Source: Legionellaceae bacterium (GTDB lineage: Bacteria > Pseudomonadota > Gammaproteobacteria > Legionellales > Legionellaceae). Taken from it: a stretch of DNA of 42,775 bases. The notes beneath the pieces are model-generated. The model was not told where the DNA came from. It searched no databases and was given only the letters and a program-made list of their open reading frames with translations. Below are positions 1 to 9,804 of this stretch, piece after piece. The position numbers and the translations under genes are program-made. The DNA lies in assembly GCA_947477015.1 (NCBI GenBank), contig CANJSM010000006.1:1-42775 (forward strand), given 5' to 3'. The stretch's first letter is position 1, and the number at the start of each line of letters is the position of its first letter.

Positions 1-186
1 ATGATAATGGTTGCTCATCAAACAATAGGCATGAAACTGCCAATTAAATTTATTATATACCTCACCCATAATTGATAAAAAAACCTCACGGTCTTCTTCA
101 ATCAAATAGATATTTTCTCGACCATCACCACGTGAGGTGATGTGATATAAAGCACCAGGATACGAAATCCTTAAAGGTCTGAACAT
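1..186 (-). CDS. REP-associated tyrosine transposase (RAYT / Y1_Tnp, IS200-like), N-terminal part only; truncated by the window edge
   Basis: Minus-strand translation from the ATG at 186-184 is MFRPLRISYPGALYHITSRGDGRENIYLIEEDREVFLSIMGEVYNKFNWQFHAYCLMSNHYH, the typical N-terminus of RAYT/Y1 transposases, including the YHxxxRG and HAYCLMSNHxH motifs. Missing from the ORF track because it runs off the edge. Confidence 0.93.
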   Translation of the reverse strand, partial: MFRPLRISYPGALYHITSRGDGRENIYLIEEDREVFLSIMGEVYNKFNWQFHAYCLMSNHYH

Positions 187-264
187 ATGTTCTTGCTATA
201 GTTTTTCCATGTAGCACGGCTACACTCAACTAATTTACTCATGTGATCAAGGCATACTTATCGC

Positions 265-347
265 AAAAGGCACAGGTCAAGACCTGACCCCGAACCTCCT
301 GACCCCGAACCTCCAAAAGGCACAGGTCAAGACCTGACCCCGAACCT
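265..347. repeat. Two direct copies (period 50 bp) of a REP-like element aaaaggcacaggtcaagacctgaccccgaacct, plus a partial copy (ctgaccccgaacctc) between them
   Basis: Identical 33-mers at 265-297 and 315-347. Each contains the inverted repeat CAGGTC-AA-GACCTG. Lies immediately upstream of the RAYT. Confidence 0.9.
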
Positions 348-419
348 TTGAAGACCAGCCCTTTTTAATCCCCCAAAGCCCTAGATTCTGTCGAGTGAAA
401 TGATGTTGTGGGTTTATTA

Positions 420-3400
420 TCAGCCTGCGCCAACTTGCGGGTTATTAGACCCGTCTAAAGAGGTCGAATCACCTGTAAGCACAGTTTTCGCAGAAGACTC
501 TTCTACACTTAAACCTCGAAACGCACGTGCTTCTTTATACCATGGAGCGTCGGCTACCTTTTTAACAAGATCATTCCCTTTCAATTCGTTAAAAATACTT
601 TTTGCGGCTTTAGTTGCATCATCACTAGGAGATACTCTAGGGTCTGTATGTAAAGATTCTTGGATATTAAAAGAACTATCGTTTTCTTTCAAATACTTAA
701 TATATTCTGTTGCAATGGTAGCAATAAACGGATCTGTAGTGGTTAGGTTGATGACGATACTTTTACTAAGTACGTTATCAATCATGTTCATCACCGTGAT
801 AGCCAAGAGCTTTCGCTTATGATCAGCGTTAACATCAGTATCACTAATTGTCGCTGACTTTAAAGACACTTTAGGTACATCTTGGTCAAGGCTGTATGCG
901 TACTTATGTCCAGCAGGTGAAATAACATCGACAGGATGACCATCTTCAAACTTTTTTATCTCGTCATTAGTTGGATATCTACCCGCATGGTGAGCAATGT
1001 TGATTGTAGTGATTGTCATATTGCTTATGATTACGGGAGTTTGTAAATTTGCGGATTCAGCATAAATCTTACCCCACTTACTCGGTTTTTTAGAAGAAGT
1101 GTGGTCGGTGCTACCATCTGTCTGTGTACTCTGATCCTTTACATTAGTACCTGGTGCGCCCGCTTGGGAGATTGGAGAATCGTTACCTTGTTCACTTGAG
1201 GGTGTTGGCGGAGATGATGGTAAAGATTGATTGTCTGGTTGTAATGTCGCCGCTTTATCAGCTTCCAGACTCTTGAGTTTATTTTGAAGCGCCGCTAGTG
1301 CTTCTCCTAAAGCTTTCGAGCAACCGACAGCGAGGTTGTTATCACTCGGACTCCCAGCTGGAGTGTTCCCTACTATATCTAATATCATTGTGGCTATTTG
1401 ATTTGCTGCTAGATTCAAATTCTCTATTTCTATGTCTTTTTTCTGCAACTCAGTAATAAAAGAATCATTTTCTCTTGTAACGCGGTCATTGTCCTTTTGG
1501 AGTTTTTTGTTTTGATTTATATATGTTTGAATAGCCTCTTTCAAGGTATTATTTTCACCAGTCAGATCGCTCAATTTTTCTTTTGTTTTATACAATTCCC
1601 ACTTTTTACTTACTAACAATGTTTGTAGTTCCCCAACAGCTTGTTCTTTCTTTTTCAAGTCGCTGCGCTGTGACTTTAAGCTTGTTTTGAGTCGATTAAT
1701 CTTATTATTAGTAGCGCCCGTTGCTGCACCTCTAGCCCGACTTAAACTTTGTTTAAGTTCTTTTATCTTCAAAAATTGTCTTGCAAGCTTATCTTTACTT
1801 TCTCCCAGAGCATCTTTTGCCAATTGCAAGTTTTTCTTCGCTGTATCGGCCTCAGTTGTTTTACGACTTACTAATTGATTTACTATTTCTATCTCTTCAG
1901 TCAGTCTCTTTGATTGTTCTTGGGCTGTTGCCGTCTGATTGTTTAGTTCTTCCACCCGACTACCTAAGCTGTCTACTGCCGCCTTCAGCTCAGTATTATG
2001 AATTCGCAGATTGTTGGTATCTCTCAACAAATTCACATTCTCTGCCCTCAATGCTTCGTTTTCTGCTAGCGTTTCTTTTATCGTGTTTGATAGCTGTTTA
2101 CATTGCCCAGTGAGGCTGGCTGTCGTAGCCCGTTGATCTTGCAATTGGCTTGTCAAGACACTCTTTTCAGCTTCGCTAACCTCTCTTGAATCCTTAATGC
2201 TTGCCTGTAAAACTGCGTTTTCTTGCTGCAGAGAAGTAAGTTCAGCAGTCAACTCAACCAGCACCGATTCGCGCTTTTTCAATAAGTCTTCTTTGTCCTT
2301 AAGCTGTGCTGTAACACCTATCATGTTTTGTGACACACCTGCCAATTTTCCCTCTAGTGCAGCAATTCTAGTTTCATTCTGGATTCTAACGCCATACGCA
2401 TGTAAGCTGGCTGTCCGTAGAACTTGCTCATTCGCTTTTTCCAGTCTTTTTATCTCTCTAAAAAGATCTTGCGATTCCGTTTGGAGAGCAATTGTTTTAC
2501 TTCTCATTTTGGTAATGAGAGACTTGTCTTGAGCAGAGATATTACGCTGCTCTTCCAATTCCCTGTTTGCTCGAATCACGTCTTTTTTAAGTTGATTCAC
2601 TTGCTCTGTCAAGCCCGAAACTGTCTTTATCAGTTTATGATTATCCTCTCTCAATTTGCTGTTATCTGTTTGCAACTTAGTGCTTGTTTCCCGAAGCCTG
2701 CTAACTTCACCTGACAAACCTGAAACCTTAGACAGCCCTTCTCCTATTGCTACTCTTTGTCTTTCAATGTCTGCAAGTAACTGAGCTTTTTCTGCTGAAC
2801 TGGTTTTCTTCGATGAAGCAATCTCTGCTTTCAAAGTTTCTCGTTCCTCAGTAAAGACAGATAGCTGCGTGTTTAATTCTATTAATTGCGACTGACTAGA
2901 GTCTAGACTTTCTTGCTGACTACGTAGTAAATCAGCCTGTAAATTGACTCTACTTGCAGCTTCAGTCAACTTATTCTGCAGTGCGCTCATCTCAGTGTCG
3001 TGCTTTGCCAAAAGCGCTGCCTTTTCTTCGTCAGTCTTGCTCACAGCTTCTTCCATCTCTGCTGCATGACTTTCTTTGAGACTAGCTATCTCAGTAGTTT
3101 GCCGAGCTAAGTTTTCTTTACTTGTAGTAAGCTCTGTGCCCATGCGTGTTAGATCACTTTGCGCTGTTGATAGCAAGCTTGATTGGACCTCAAGTTTTTC
3201 ATTAACCGCTATTACTTCTTGTTCTAAATCCCCGACCTGCGCTTTAAGCGACGTATTTTCTGTTGTAAGGTCTTGAATTTTCTGCAACAAACTTCTATTT
3301 AAGTCGCTACTTTCATCTAACTGCACTTGAAGATCTTCGGATGCTTTTAGTGCCGTTGTTATCGCAAGGCTTTTTTCTAGCAGCTCATCTTTTAGTGCAT

Positions 3401-6400
3401 TTTGTGTGGCCGTATTCTCAGAGGAAGCTCCATCAATCTTACCTATCAGAAGGTCTCTTTGTGAAGCATACAACGCAAGCTGCTTACGTTGTGCTTCTAA
3501 CATAGATTCTTGCTGCTTAAACTCATTTTGTTTATTTAACAATTCAATCGTCATAGAACTGATTTTTAACTCACGATCAGACAATACGCCCACACTATCT
3601 TCATACCGCGCCTGACGAAGTTCCGCTACAGTCTTTACCATGTCAGTTAGCGCTTTCTTATCTTGCTCTGAGGCTGTTAATGCTTGCTGTAATTCTGCTT
3701 TTGTATGAATAGACTGTTCTTCTAGAGTACTGAATTTGTCACGCAACGACCTGTTTTCATTCGTCAAGTTAAGAATTTGAGCGTTTAAATTAGCTTCGTC
3801 ACTTTTAAGTTTTTGAATTACTTTTTTGCTGATGTTTAATTTCGTTTCTAAAGGCATTATTTTTTTATCGAATTGTTCCTTTAGTGCCGCTTGTCCTTGC
3901 GCGTCCTTGGCAGCGAGATCGCTTTGGTACTGATTAGATAAATTCGTTATCTCTAGAAGTAAGTTAGCTGAGTCGCCTTGAACTTGTTCTAACTCAGACC
4001 TCACTGTAATGACTGTAGTATTTAAATCATCAACCACTCTTTTAAGGTCAGCATTCTCAGTAACTAAGCCGGTGATTTGTTGAGACAAAGCGGTATTCTC
4101 TTCCTCTAATTTTCTTGTGCTAGCTGTTAATTCAGTGATTTTTTCATTGGCCTGAATCTGCTCTTCCAAGAGATCGCTATATTTCTTTTCCGCAACAGCC
4201 AGTTTCTTTTTCTCTTGATCTAATGTAACTCGAGCTGGGTTACTCAATGCTTTTTCTTTTGACAAAAGAACTTTAAAAATGTCAACTTGGGCGCTTAAGG
4301 ATTCTTTCAATTTTTCCTGTGATTGAGTGGCATCAGCTAAAGCTAACTTTAGCTCGGCAATTTTATTTAGATCATTTTGATGGGTGTGGTTTAAATCGCT
4401 CAGGTTTTTCTTGTAATCCTGTTGGGTCTTATGCAATTCTGCCGTTTTAGAACTAAGCTGAGACTCAAGTTCTCCTCTCTGAGAGGCACTCAATAGACTT
4501 TCATCAGATAACCGTTCTTTTAAATTATTAATTTCCTCTGTCATGTTGCGAACTGTTTTTGTTAGTTGTTGTGATTCAGAATGTGCTAAAGTTAATGCAG
4601 TACCACTATTGTTCAAACTAATTTGAATGTCCTTGATCACCTGCTCTTTTTCTACAATTTGCTGAACCAAGATGTCGTTTTGGGATGAAAACTCTTGGAC
4701 TTGTTCGGTTAATTTCGAATTTTCTTCTTCGAGTTCTCGGATTCGAGCATTTAAACTGTCTTGAAGTTGACCTGCCTCTGCTTTGGTTTTTTCCAAATCC
4801 AGCGCTAGGGATGAGCTCAACTCGCTTTGTACTGTGACAAAATTATTGTATAGTGCATGCGATTTTTCTAGCGCGTTTTTTTGTTCGGCTATAATGTCGT
4901 GCAACGTATTAATTGTTATCGAATTATCCTCTGTGGTCTTGCTTGCTGTTTGCAGTTGTTTAAGAAAAGCCTCTTTTTCAGAGTCTTTTTCTACTCCTAA
5001 TTTTTCTATTTTCCTTTTAAGATCAATGTTATACCTTTTCAATGAATTCAATTCACCTATTAAATTTCTATTTTCGCTTTCTTTAGTATCCAACTGCTTT
5101 TGATAAACCGCTTCTTGACTTTTGTATAGTTCAACTTTTTCAGACAACCCATCTAACTTCAATTTATTTGCCTCAATGTCCTCTTCATTTTTTTTAGTCA
5201 ACCCTTCTAGATCTGCTTTTAATTTAATGACTTCCGTCTCGCTCAACCCGCTTGCGTGAGTTACTGCCTTAATCCGTGCTTCCAACTCTGTAACTTGATT
5301 GGTATGCGCGAGTCTCGTAGCATCGAAACTATTCAACAACTCGCCCAAGTCCTTTGTTGCCTTAGTGACGTTTTGTTGACTGGCATCCAAGTTACCACGA
5401 AGCGCCTCTATTTCTTTTTTAGATTCTTGTATCTCCAGGCTATTTTCATCTACTTGCTGGGTTAAAGCGGCAACTCTTTGTGTGAGCTCCCCATTTTCAA
5501 GTAAAAATGCCGTTACTTTTGTTTGTGCCTCTAATAGACTTGCTTGAAGAGAAGACATCTCGTTTGCGTGAGATGCTTCTTGCAGCGCATATTTAGCTTG
5601 ATCGTCTATTGATTGTTGTTGTGAAAGTTGTAGTTCGCTTTGCAACGCTAGAATCCGTTGTTGATTTTCGGACAAACTCTTATCTAATTGGTTTTTTTCA
5701 TCTGCACTCAAGGTTCTGTTTGCTAGAGCCACTTCTAGCTCGGACCTTAAAGTCGTAATTTGTTGCCTATAGGTGTCCGCATCTGTTGCTGCACGTATCG
5801 CTTTGGCGTTGTTCGATTTTATAGTTGTCTCTAGTTTGCTAATATACTGCTGTAGAGCCGTTTGTTTTGAAACAAAGTCTTTGTTCTGTTGGGTTATTTT
5901 TTCAATATCAGTCTTATGTGAATTTTGTAACGCTAGTAATTGACGACTATAGTCAGCATGCAGACTGTCTAACGTTGCTCTAGTTGGCTGTATTATGAGG
6001 CTACTTTCGCGAAGATATGAACGTTCCACGCCTACTAATTTATCTTTTAATTCTTCTATGCTCTTATTTGCCTCGTCCAATTCACTATGTTTAATGCCTA
6101 GTTGCTCATTATTTTCTGCAAGCTGTCTTGTTATATCGGCCAGTGTATCTGCGCTAGCTTTCAACTGCTTGTCTAGCGTACCCACAGTTTTTTCTAGGGT
6201 TTCTTTGTCTTTTTTTAGTTCTTGATTGGATAGATCTAAGTGCTGATTTGATTCCTTTAAAGAGGTTATAATTGAGTCTTTGTGTTTAAGCGTGCCCTGT
6301 AGTATCTTATGTTCATCTTCCAATTTTATAAGACTAGCTAAGCTCTGCTCTGAGAGGATTGTAGATGTCCTCAGTTCTTTTCTTAACTTATTAATATCTT

Positions 6401-8552
6401 GCTTGGCTTTGTCAATAAACCTTTCCAAGTGTTGTTCTAAATGTTCTTTTTCTACACTTAAAGTTTGATTCTCAGTATTTAATGCCTCTATTTCTTTTTT
6501 ATTAAGGATTAATTGATTATCTAAGACAGCTTTTTCTTGGTTAAGTGTGTTAATACGATTTGTTGTTTCTATTGTGACTTTCTCAGCCGTGCTTTCCAGA
6601 CGGTCTATTTCTGCTGTTAGTATTTCAAGATCAGATTGTAATACTCTATTTCTATTGGTCTGAGAATGCATATCTTCGTGTAATTGCGAAGATTGCTCCT
6701 CTTGAGCCGCTAGCTTTATGTTTATCTCCTTTAGTTCTGTTTCTAAAGTACGCCTCTCGCTTAGACTTTCTTCTAAATGCTGATTGCTTACAGTCAAATC
6801 ATTAATTAATAGTTGCAACTCCTGCCATTGTTGCTCAGTTTCAGTATCGTGTAAGGATTGCTTCTGAACTAACCCTGTTATTTGTGAAATCATTTCGTCT
6901 TGTAAAGCGACAAGAAAAGCTTTCTTTTCATCAACCGTGGTTCTAAGTCCTTCGAGCCTTTCTAAATCTGGAAACTTCGAACACCAGAACTCTATTATTT
7001 TATCCAGATCCTCTGCTCGTTGGACTTTTTCTTGTGTGGTTTCGGCTGTCGCGGCGGTCAGCTGGGACTGTAGCTCATTAATTGTTGTTTGTAATTGACT
7101 GACTGCCTCTTTACTTTGAGTTAGCTCCACTGTCATTGTTTGAATTTCATTTGTCTTGATGTCGATTTCGGCTTTTTTGTCATTGAACTTACCGGTTAAG
7201 TCCTCTAAAGCCGTTTGATGTTCTTGTTTTAGGGTGGTTATTTGTTCGCTGCTATCTGTTTTAACAGCGGCTAACTCACTTAACACGCGCTCGTGTTCGT
7301 CTGTGCTAGTCTGAATTTTTGCTCTCAATTCACTCAATTCATCATTTAAACGAGCTGCAGCCGTGTTGTTTTGTAATGTGGCTTCTTCGAGAAGTACTAT
7401 TTTTTCTTGTTTTTCTATTAATAAGGACTCTTTCGTGTGAAGTTGCAATTGAATGCTCACTAAATCTGCTTTATGTGCATCAATAGTCTCGGTCAATGTT
7501 GAAATTTTTTCAGAAGATTGAGCTTCTTGGGTTTTTAATTGTTGCAAGAGTGAGTCCAACTCTCCTGCTAATGTTGCATTTCCAGCCAAAAGAGTTGTGT
7601 TAGTCTCCATCAAACGGGTCAATTGATTTTCGTAGTTTTCTTCTGTTGCTCTTGTTTTTGCCAGAGCTGTATTTATTCTGGCTATTTCTTCGGTATCTGC
7701 TTTTGTTTTATCATCTAAACTGGCTAGTTTAGTTTTTAATTGACGTTCTGTTTGATTGAGTTCATTTATTTTTTGCGTTAATCCAGAACATAATTTGGTT
7801 ACGTATTCTTCTTTTTGTGATTTATCGAATGCATCATATCGGTTTGGTGTGAATATTTCCTGATTTGTGATTCCGCGCAGTGTATCTATTATCCTATCCA
7901 TCGATTTATTATGTTCTCTCTCTGCGGCTAGCCGATCTTGTGCTTGACGTTGAGTTTGAACGAAACTCCGCTCAGATGATTCGCTTAGTGCGCCGAAATC
8001 TGTTGGAGTACCCCTGCTATCCGGTGTGTTAAGTTCAGTTTCACCGGGAGATGGCGGTGCCTCTAAATCAGTTTCATCATCAATTGCAGTGCCTATTTTC
8101 TCAACATAGTCTTCCGGTGGATAAGCGTCAATAGTTAGTAAATCTTTTGATTTGCTTAAATAACTTTGGGCAAAAGTATCGCCGGCGATTCCTAGTCCTT
8201 TATTCTCTATAAGTGTTTCAACAAACTTGCTTATTTGATGTTCTGTCATAGTGTTAGAAACAACTACCCATGGCCCTAAACCATCATCAAGTTTTAGAGT
8301 TGAAACAGTTGAATTGGAGAAGTATGTTCCCACTATCATTTTAAGTGTATGAATCTCGGGCGCTGAAAAAATATGGTTCTGATCTCCATAATGACCCTCT
8401 TCTATCTTTGAATGTGTCTCCTCCCAAGTATTCTTCACAGACGTATATGCCTTCTCTATTACTTTTTTCAATAATTCATTCTTGATCTCTTTTGGCAATG
8501 TTGGCATGACTAGATGCTCCAATTCCGATACGTCAGCAGATGAAACACCCAC
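420..8552 (-). CDS. Giant coiled-coil protein (2710 aa as called), candidate secreted/effector or surface rod protein
   Basis: Long uninterrupted ORF dominated by heptad-like E/K/Q/L-rich sequence, with short non-coiled N- and C-terminal domains. Called start is GTG without a clear SD. An alternative ATG at 8507 has GGAG upstream. Probably fused to the 8510-9121 ORF (see findings). Confidence 0.85.
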   Translation of the reverse strand: MGVSSADVSELEHLVMPTLPKEIKNELLKKVIEKAYTSVKNTWEETHSKIEEGHYGDQNHIFSAPEIHTLKMIVGTYFSNSTVSTLKLDDGLGPWVVVSNTMTEHQISKFVETLIENKGLGIAGDTFAQSYLSKSKDLLTIDAYPPEDYVEKIGTAIDDETDLEAPPSPGETELNTPDSRGTPTDFGALSESSERSFVQTQRQAQDRLAAEREHNKSMDRIIDTLRGITNQEIFTPNRYDAFDKSQKEEYVTKLCSGLTQKINELNQTERQLKTKLASLDDKTKADTEEIARINTALAKTRATEENYENQLTRLMETNTTLLAGNATLAGELDSLLQQLKTQEAQSSEKISTLTETIDAHKADLVSIQLQLHTKESLLIEKQEKIVLLEEATLQNNTAAARLNDELSELRAKIQTSTDEHERVLSELAAVKTDSSEQITTLKQEHQTALEDLTGKFNDKKAEIDIKTNEIQTMTVELTQSKEAVSQLQTTINELQSQLTAATAETTQEKVQRAEDLDKIIEFWCSKFPDLERLEGLRTTVDEKKAFLVALQDEMISQITGLVQKQSLHDTETEQQWQELQLLINDLTVSNQHLEESLSERRTLETELKEINIKLAAQEEQSSQLHEDMHSQTNRNRVLQSDLEILTAEIDRLESTAEKVTIETTNRINTLNQEKAVLDNQLILNKKEIEALNTENQTLSVEKEHLEQHLERFIDKAKQDINKLRKELRTSTILSEQSLASLIKLEDEHKILQGTLKHKDSIITSLKESNQHLDLSNQELKKDKETLEKTVGTLDKQLKASADTLADITRQLAENNEQLGIKHSELDEANKSIEELKDKLVGVERSYLRESSLIIQPTRATLDSLHADYSRQLLALQNSHKTDIEKITQQNKDFVSKQTALQQYISKLETTIKSNNAKAIRAATDADTYRQQITTLRSELEVALANRTLSADEKNQLDKSLSENQQRILALQSELQLSQQQSIDDQAKYALQEASHANEMSSLQASLLEAQTKVTAFLLENGELTQRVAALTQQVDENSLEIQESKKEIEALRGNLDASQQNVTKATKDLGELLNSFDATRLAHTNQVTELEARIKAVTHASGLSETEVIKLKADLEGLTKKNEEDIEANKLKLDGLSEKVELYKSQEAVYQKQLDTKESENRNLIGELNSLKRYNIDLKRKIEKLGVEKDSEKEAFLKQLQTASKTTEDNSITINTLHDIIAEQKNALEKSHALYNNFVTVQSELSSSLALDLEKTKAEAGQLQDSLNARIRELEEENSKLTEQVQEFSSQNDILVQQIVEKEQVIKDIQISLNNSGTALTLAHSESQQLTKTVRNMTEEINNLKERLSDESLLSASQRGELESQLSSKTAELHKTQQDYKKNLSDLNHTHQNDLNKIAELKLALADATQSQEKLKESLSAQVDIFKVLLSKEKALSNPARVTLDQEKKKLAVAEKKYSDLLEEQIQANEKITELTASTRKLEEENTALSQQITGLVTENADLKRVVDDLNTTVITVRSELEQVQGDSANLLLEITNLSNQYQSDLAAKDAQGQAALKEQFDKKIMPLETKLNISKKVIQKLKSDEANLNAQILNLTNENRSLRDKFSTLEEQSIHTKAELQQALTASEQDKKALTDMVKTVAELRQARYEDSVGVLSDRELKISSMTIELLNKQNEFKQQESMLEAQRKQLALYASQRDLLIGKIDGASSENTATQNALKDELLEKSLAITTALKASEDLQVQLDESSDLNRSLLQKIQDLTTENTSLKAQVGDLEQEVIAVNEKLEVQSSLLSTAQSDLTRMGTELTTSKENLARQTTEIASLKESHAAEMEEAVSKTDEEKAALLAKHDTEMSALQNKLTEAASRVNLQADLLRSQQESLDSSQSQLIELNTQLSVFTEERETLKAEIASSKKTSSAEKAQLLADIERQRVAIGEGLSKVSGLSGEVSRLRETSTKLQTDNSKLREDNHKLIKTVSGLTEQVNQLKKDVIRANRELEEQRNISAQDKSLITKMRSKTIALQTESQDLFREIKRLEKANEQVLRTASLHAYGVRIQNETRIAALEGKLAGVSQNMIGVTAQLKDKEDLLKKRESVLVELTAELTSLQQENAVLQASIKDSREVSEAEKSVLTSQLQDQRATTASLTGQCKQLSNTIKETLAENEALRAENVNLLRDTNNLRIHNTELKAAVDSLGSRVEELNNQTATAQEQSKRLTEEIEIVNQLVSRKTTEADTAKKNLQLAKDALGESKDKLARQFLKIKELKQSLSRARGAATGATNNKINRLKTSLKSQRSDLKKKEQAVGELQTLLVSKKWELYKTKEKLSDLTGENNTLKEAIQTYINQNKKLQKDNDRVTRENDSFITELQKKDIEIENLNLAANQIATMILDIVGNTPAGSPSDNNLAVGCSKALGEALAALQNKLKSLEADKAATLQPDNQSLPSSPPTPSSEQGNDSPISQAGAPGTNVKDQSTQTDGSTDHTSSKKPSKWGKIYAESANLQTPVIISNMTITTINIAHHAGRYPTNDEIKKFEDGHPVDVISPAGHKYAYSLDQDVPKVSLKSATISDTDVNADHKRKLLAITVMNMIDNVLSKSIVINLTTTDPFIATIATEYIKYLKENDSSFNIQESLHTDPRVSPSDDATKAAKSIFNELKGNDLVKKVADAPWYKEARAFRGLSVEESSAKTVLTGDSTSLDGSNNPQVGAG

Positions 8553-9121
8553 CGTAGTATCATTATCCGACTCACTATTAACTGCTTCGCTCGAAGTTTT
8601 TTTTTCAGCAGTTGCTCTTGCGGCCGTCGAGCATTCAGTTCTTGACCTGTTGTGATCCGTTTGTCTTCGTAAGGTGAATGGTCAACGGCTTCTAATTGAT
8701 CACTATCTTCTACTTCCATGAGGCTTGGAACGGGGATGTCGTCGTCATCCAGTGTGTTCCTTGCGTCGAATTCGTTTTCATCTTCAAACACACTGTGATT
8801 GAAGATGATGTACTCTTGCGCTTGGGCGGGCCAGATGGATGAGGGGCTGTCATCTATCTGGCTGAGTAAGTCTTGAAAAATCAGTTCGGGCGCTTGGTGG
8901 GCTTTGGCCATTAGTTGGTCGTTTGATGCATTGATGGCTTGGATATCTGTTGCCAGTTGTTTCAATGTGGGGTGTTTAAGATCCAAGCGTCTAGGGTTAA
9001 TGCTTTCATGTTCTGCCATTAGGGTAGAATTCATCGCAGCACGTGACACACTCATGAGCATCATTAACAACATTATGATGTTGCTAAGGGTCGTGATTTT
9101 AAGCATGTCTGCCCGCTCCAC
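8510..9121 (-). CDS. 203-aa ORF with signal-peptide-like N-terminus and acidic region; probably the 5' part of the giant coiled-coil gene
   Basis: N-terminus MLKITTLSNIIMLLMMLMSVSRAA resembles a Sec signal peptide. Overlaps the 2710-aa ORF in another frame, with an A9 run in the overlap. Confidence 0.6.
   Translation of the reverse strand: MERADMLKITTLSNIIMLLMMLMSVSRAAMNSTLMAEHESINPRRLDLKHPTLKQLATDIQAINASNDQLMAKAHQAPELIFQDLLSQIDDSPSSIWPAQAQEYIIFNHSVFEDENEFDARNTLDDDDIPVPSLMEVEDSDQLEAVDHSPYEDKRITTGQELNARRPQEQLLKKKLRAKQLIVSRIMILRWVFHLLTYRNWSI
8597..8605 (-). other. Candidate slippery site, A9 homopolymer (A_AAA_AAA heptamer in the frame of the 203-aa ORF)
   Basis: Minus-strand reading CTG AAA AAA AAA CTT. 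A -1 shift (or one extra A) gives ...AAA ACT TCG AGC GAA and continues into the 2710-aa ORF. Confidence 0.6.
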
Positions 9122-9620
9122 TGGGGAAGGCGCTATTAAAATACGTCATTTCAAGCTCCCTTATAAATAAAACGTCTCTATCACATTGAGTGAATCTAGC
9201 CGGTTGCTGACTCACTGGTTTCAAATGGTGTGGATCACTGTTTATTTTGGGTCTTAAATTGAGTATAGAAGATGAATTTGAATCTTGCAGAAGAAATAAT
9301 ATATTTTTTGTTTTTATTTTGTTCGGTAGGTTTGCTGATGATGTCTTTAAATCTGAGCGTCTGTGCGTGATAATGCACGCATATTTCCAATACCAACCCT
9401 ATTGGAACGCAGAAAATATGCCAACCGCCACGTTATAAACGAAAATGCCCTGCGATTGGGACAAGATACAAAAATAAATTAATTTATACTTGACAACACA
9501 AAAATCAAACTTGTTAATAACTTTTCTGTACTGATTTGTAACAATTCGATTTTTGTTTATTACGCTACCGGGTAACTAATTGAAAACACTGTATTTTCAT
9601 AAAAACACACCTCTTTTGAA

Positions 9621-9653
9621 TTATCCAAAGTTACCCACAAAATCTGTGGATAA
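9621..9653. promoter_or_regulatory. DnaA-box-like cluster next to AT-rich DNA
   Basis: TTATCCAAA (9621-9629), TTACCCACA (9631-9639) and TGTGGATAA (9645-9653, perfect TTATCCACA on the minus strand), to the right of an AT-rich noncoding stretch (~9460-9620). Confidence 0.5.
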
Positions 9654-9804
9654 CTCTGTGTTTAAGATGTAGAGGGCCTTGAAAAAACAATGAATTATAC
9701 ATTTGTTCGATATCGCTACAACAACAAGATCTACGCCCTTCATTGTTGTGCGGGAATGACCGTGATTTAACAACTCAGCAAGTCACACCAGCACGGCTTT
9801 CTCA

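Noticed and set aside
265-347. Considered as a CRISPR-like array
   Set aside because: Only two full copies, internal dyad typical of REP, adjacent RAYT gene, and no real spacers.
400-6468. Multiple plus-strand ORFs (e.g. 400-822, 1781-2113, 2197-2532, 4783-5103) opposite the giant coiled-coil gene
   Set aside because: Ser/Leu/Cys/Phe-rich shadow translations of a coiled-coil gene; no start signals or family motifs.
9247-9438. 63-aa plus-strand ORF in the large gap, considered as a graspetide precursor
   Set aside because: Not linked to the minus-strand ATP-grasp gene, lacks a T/E/D-rich core and a clear SD; insufficient support.
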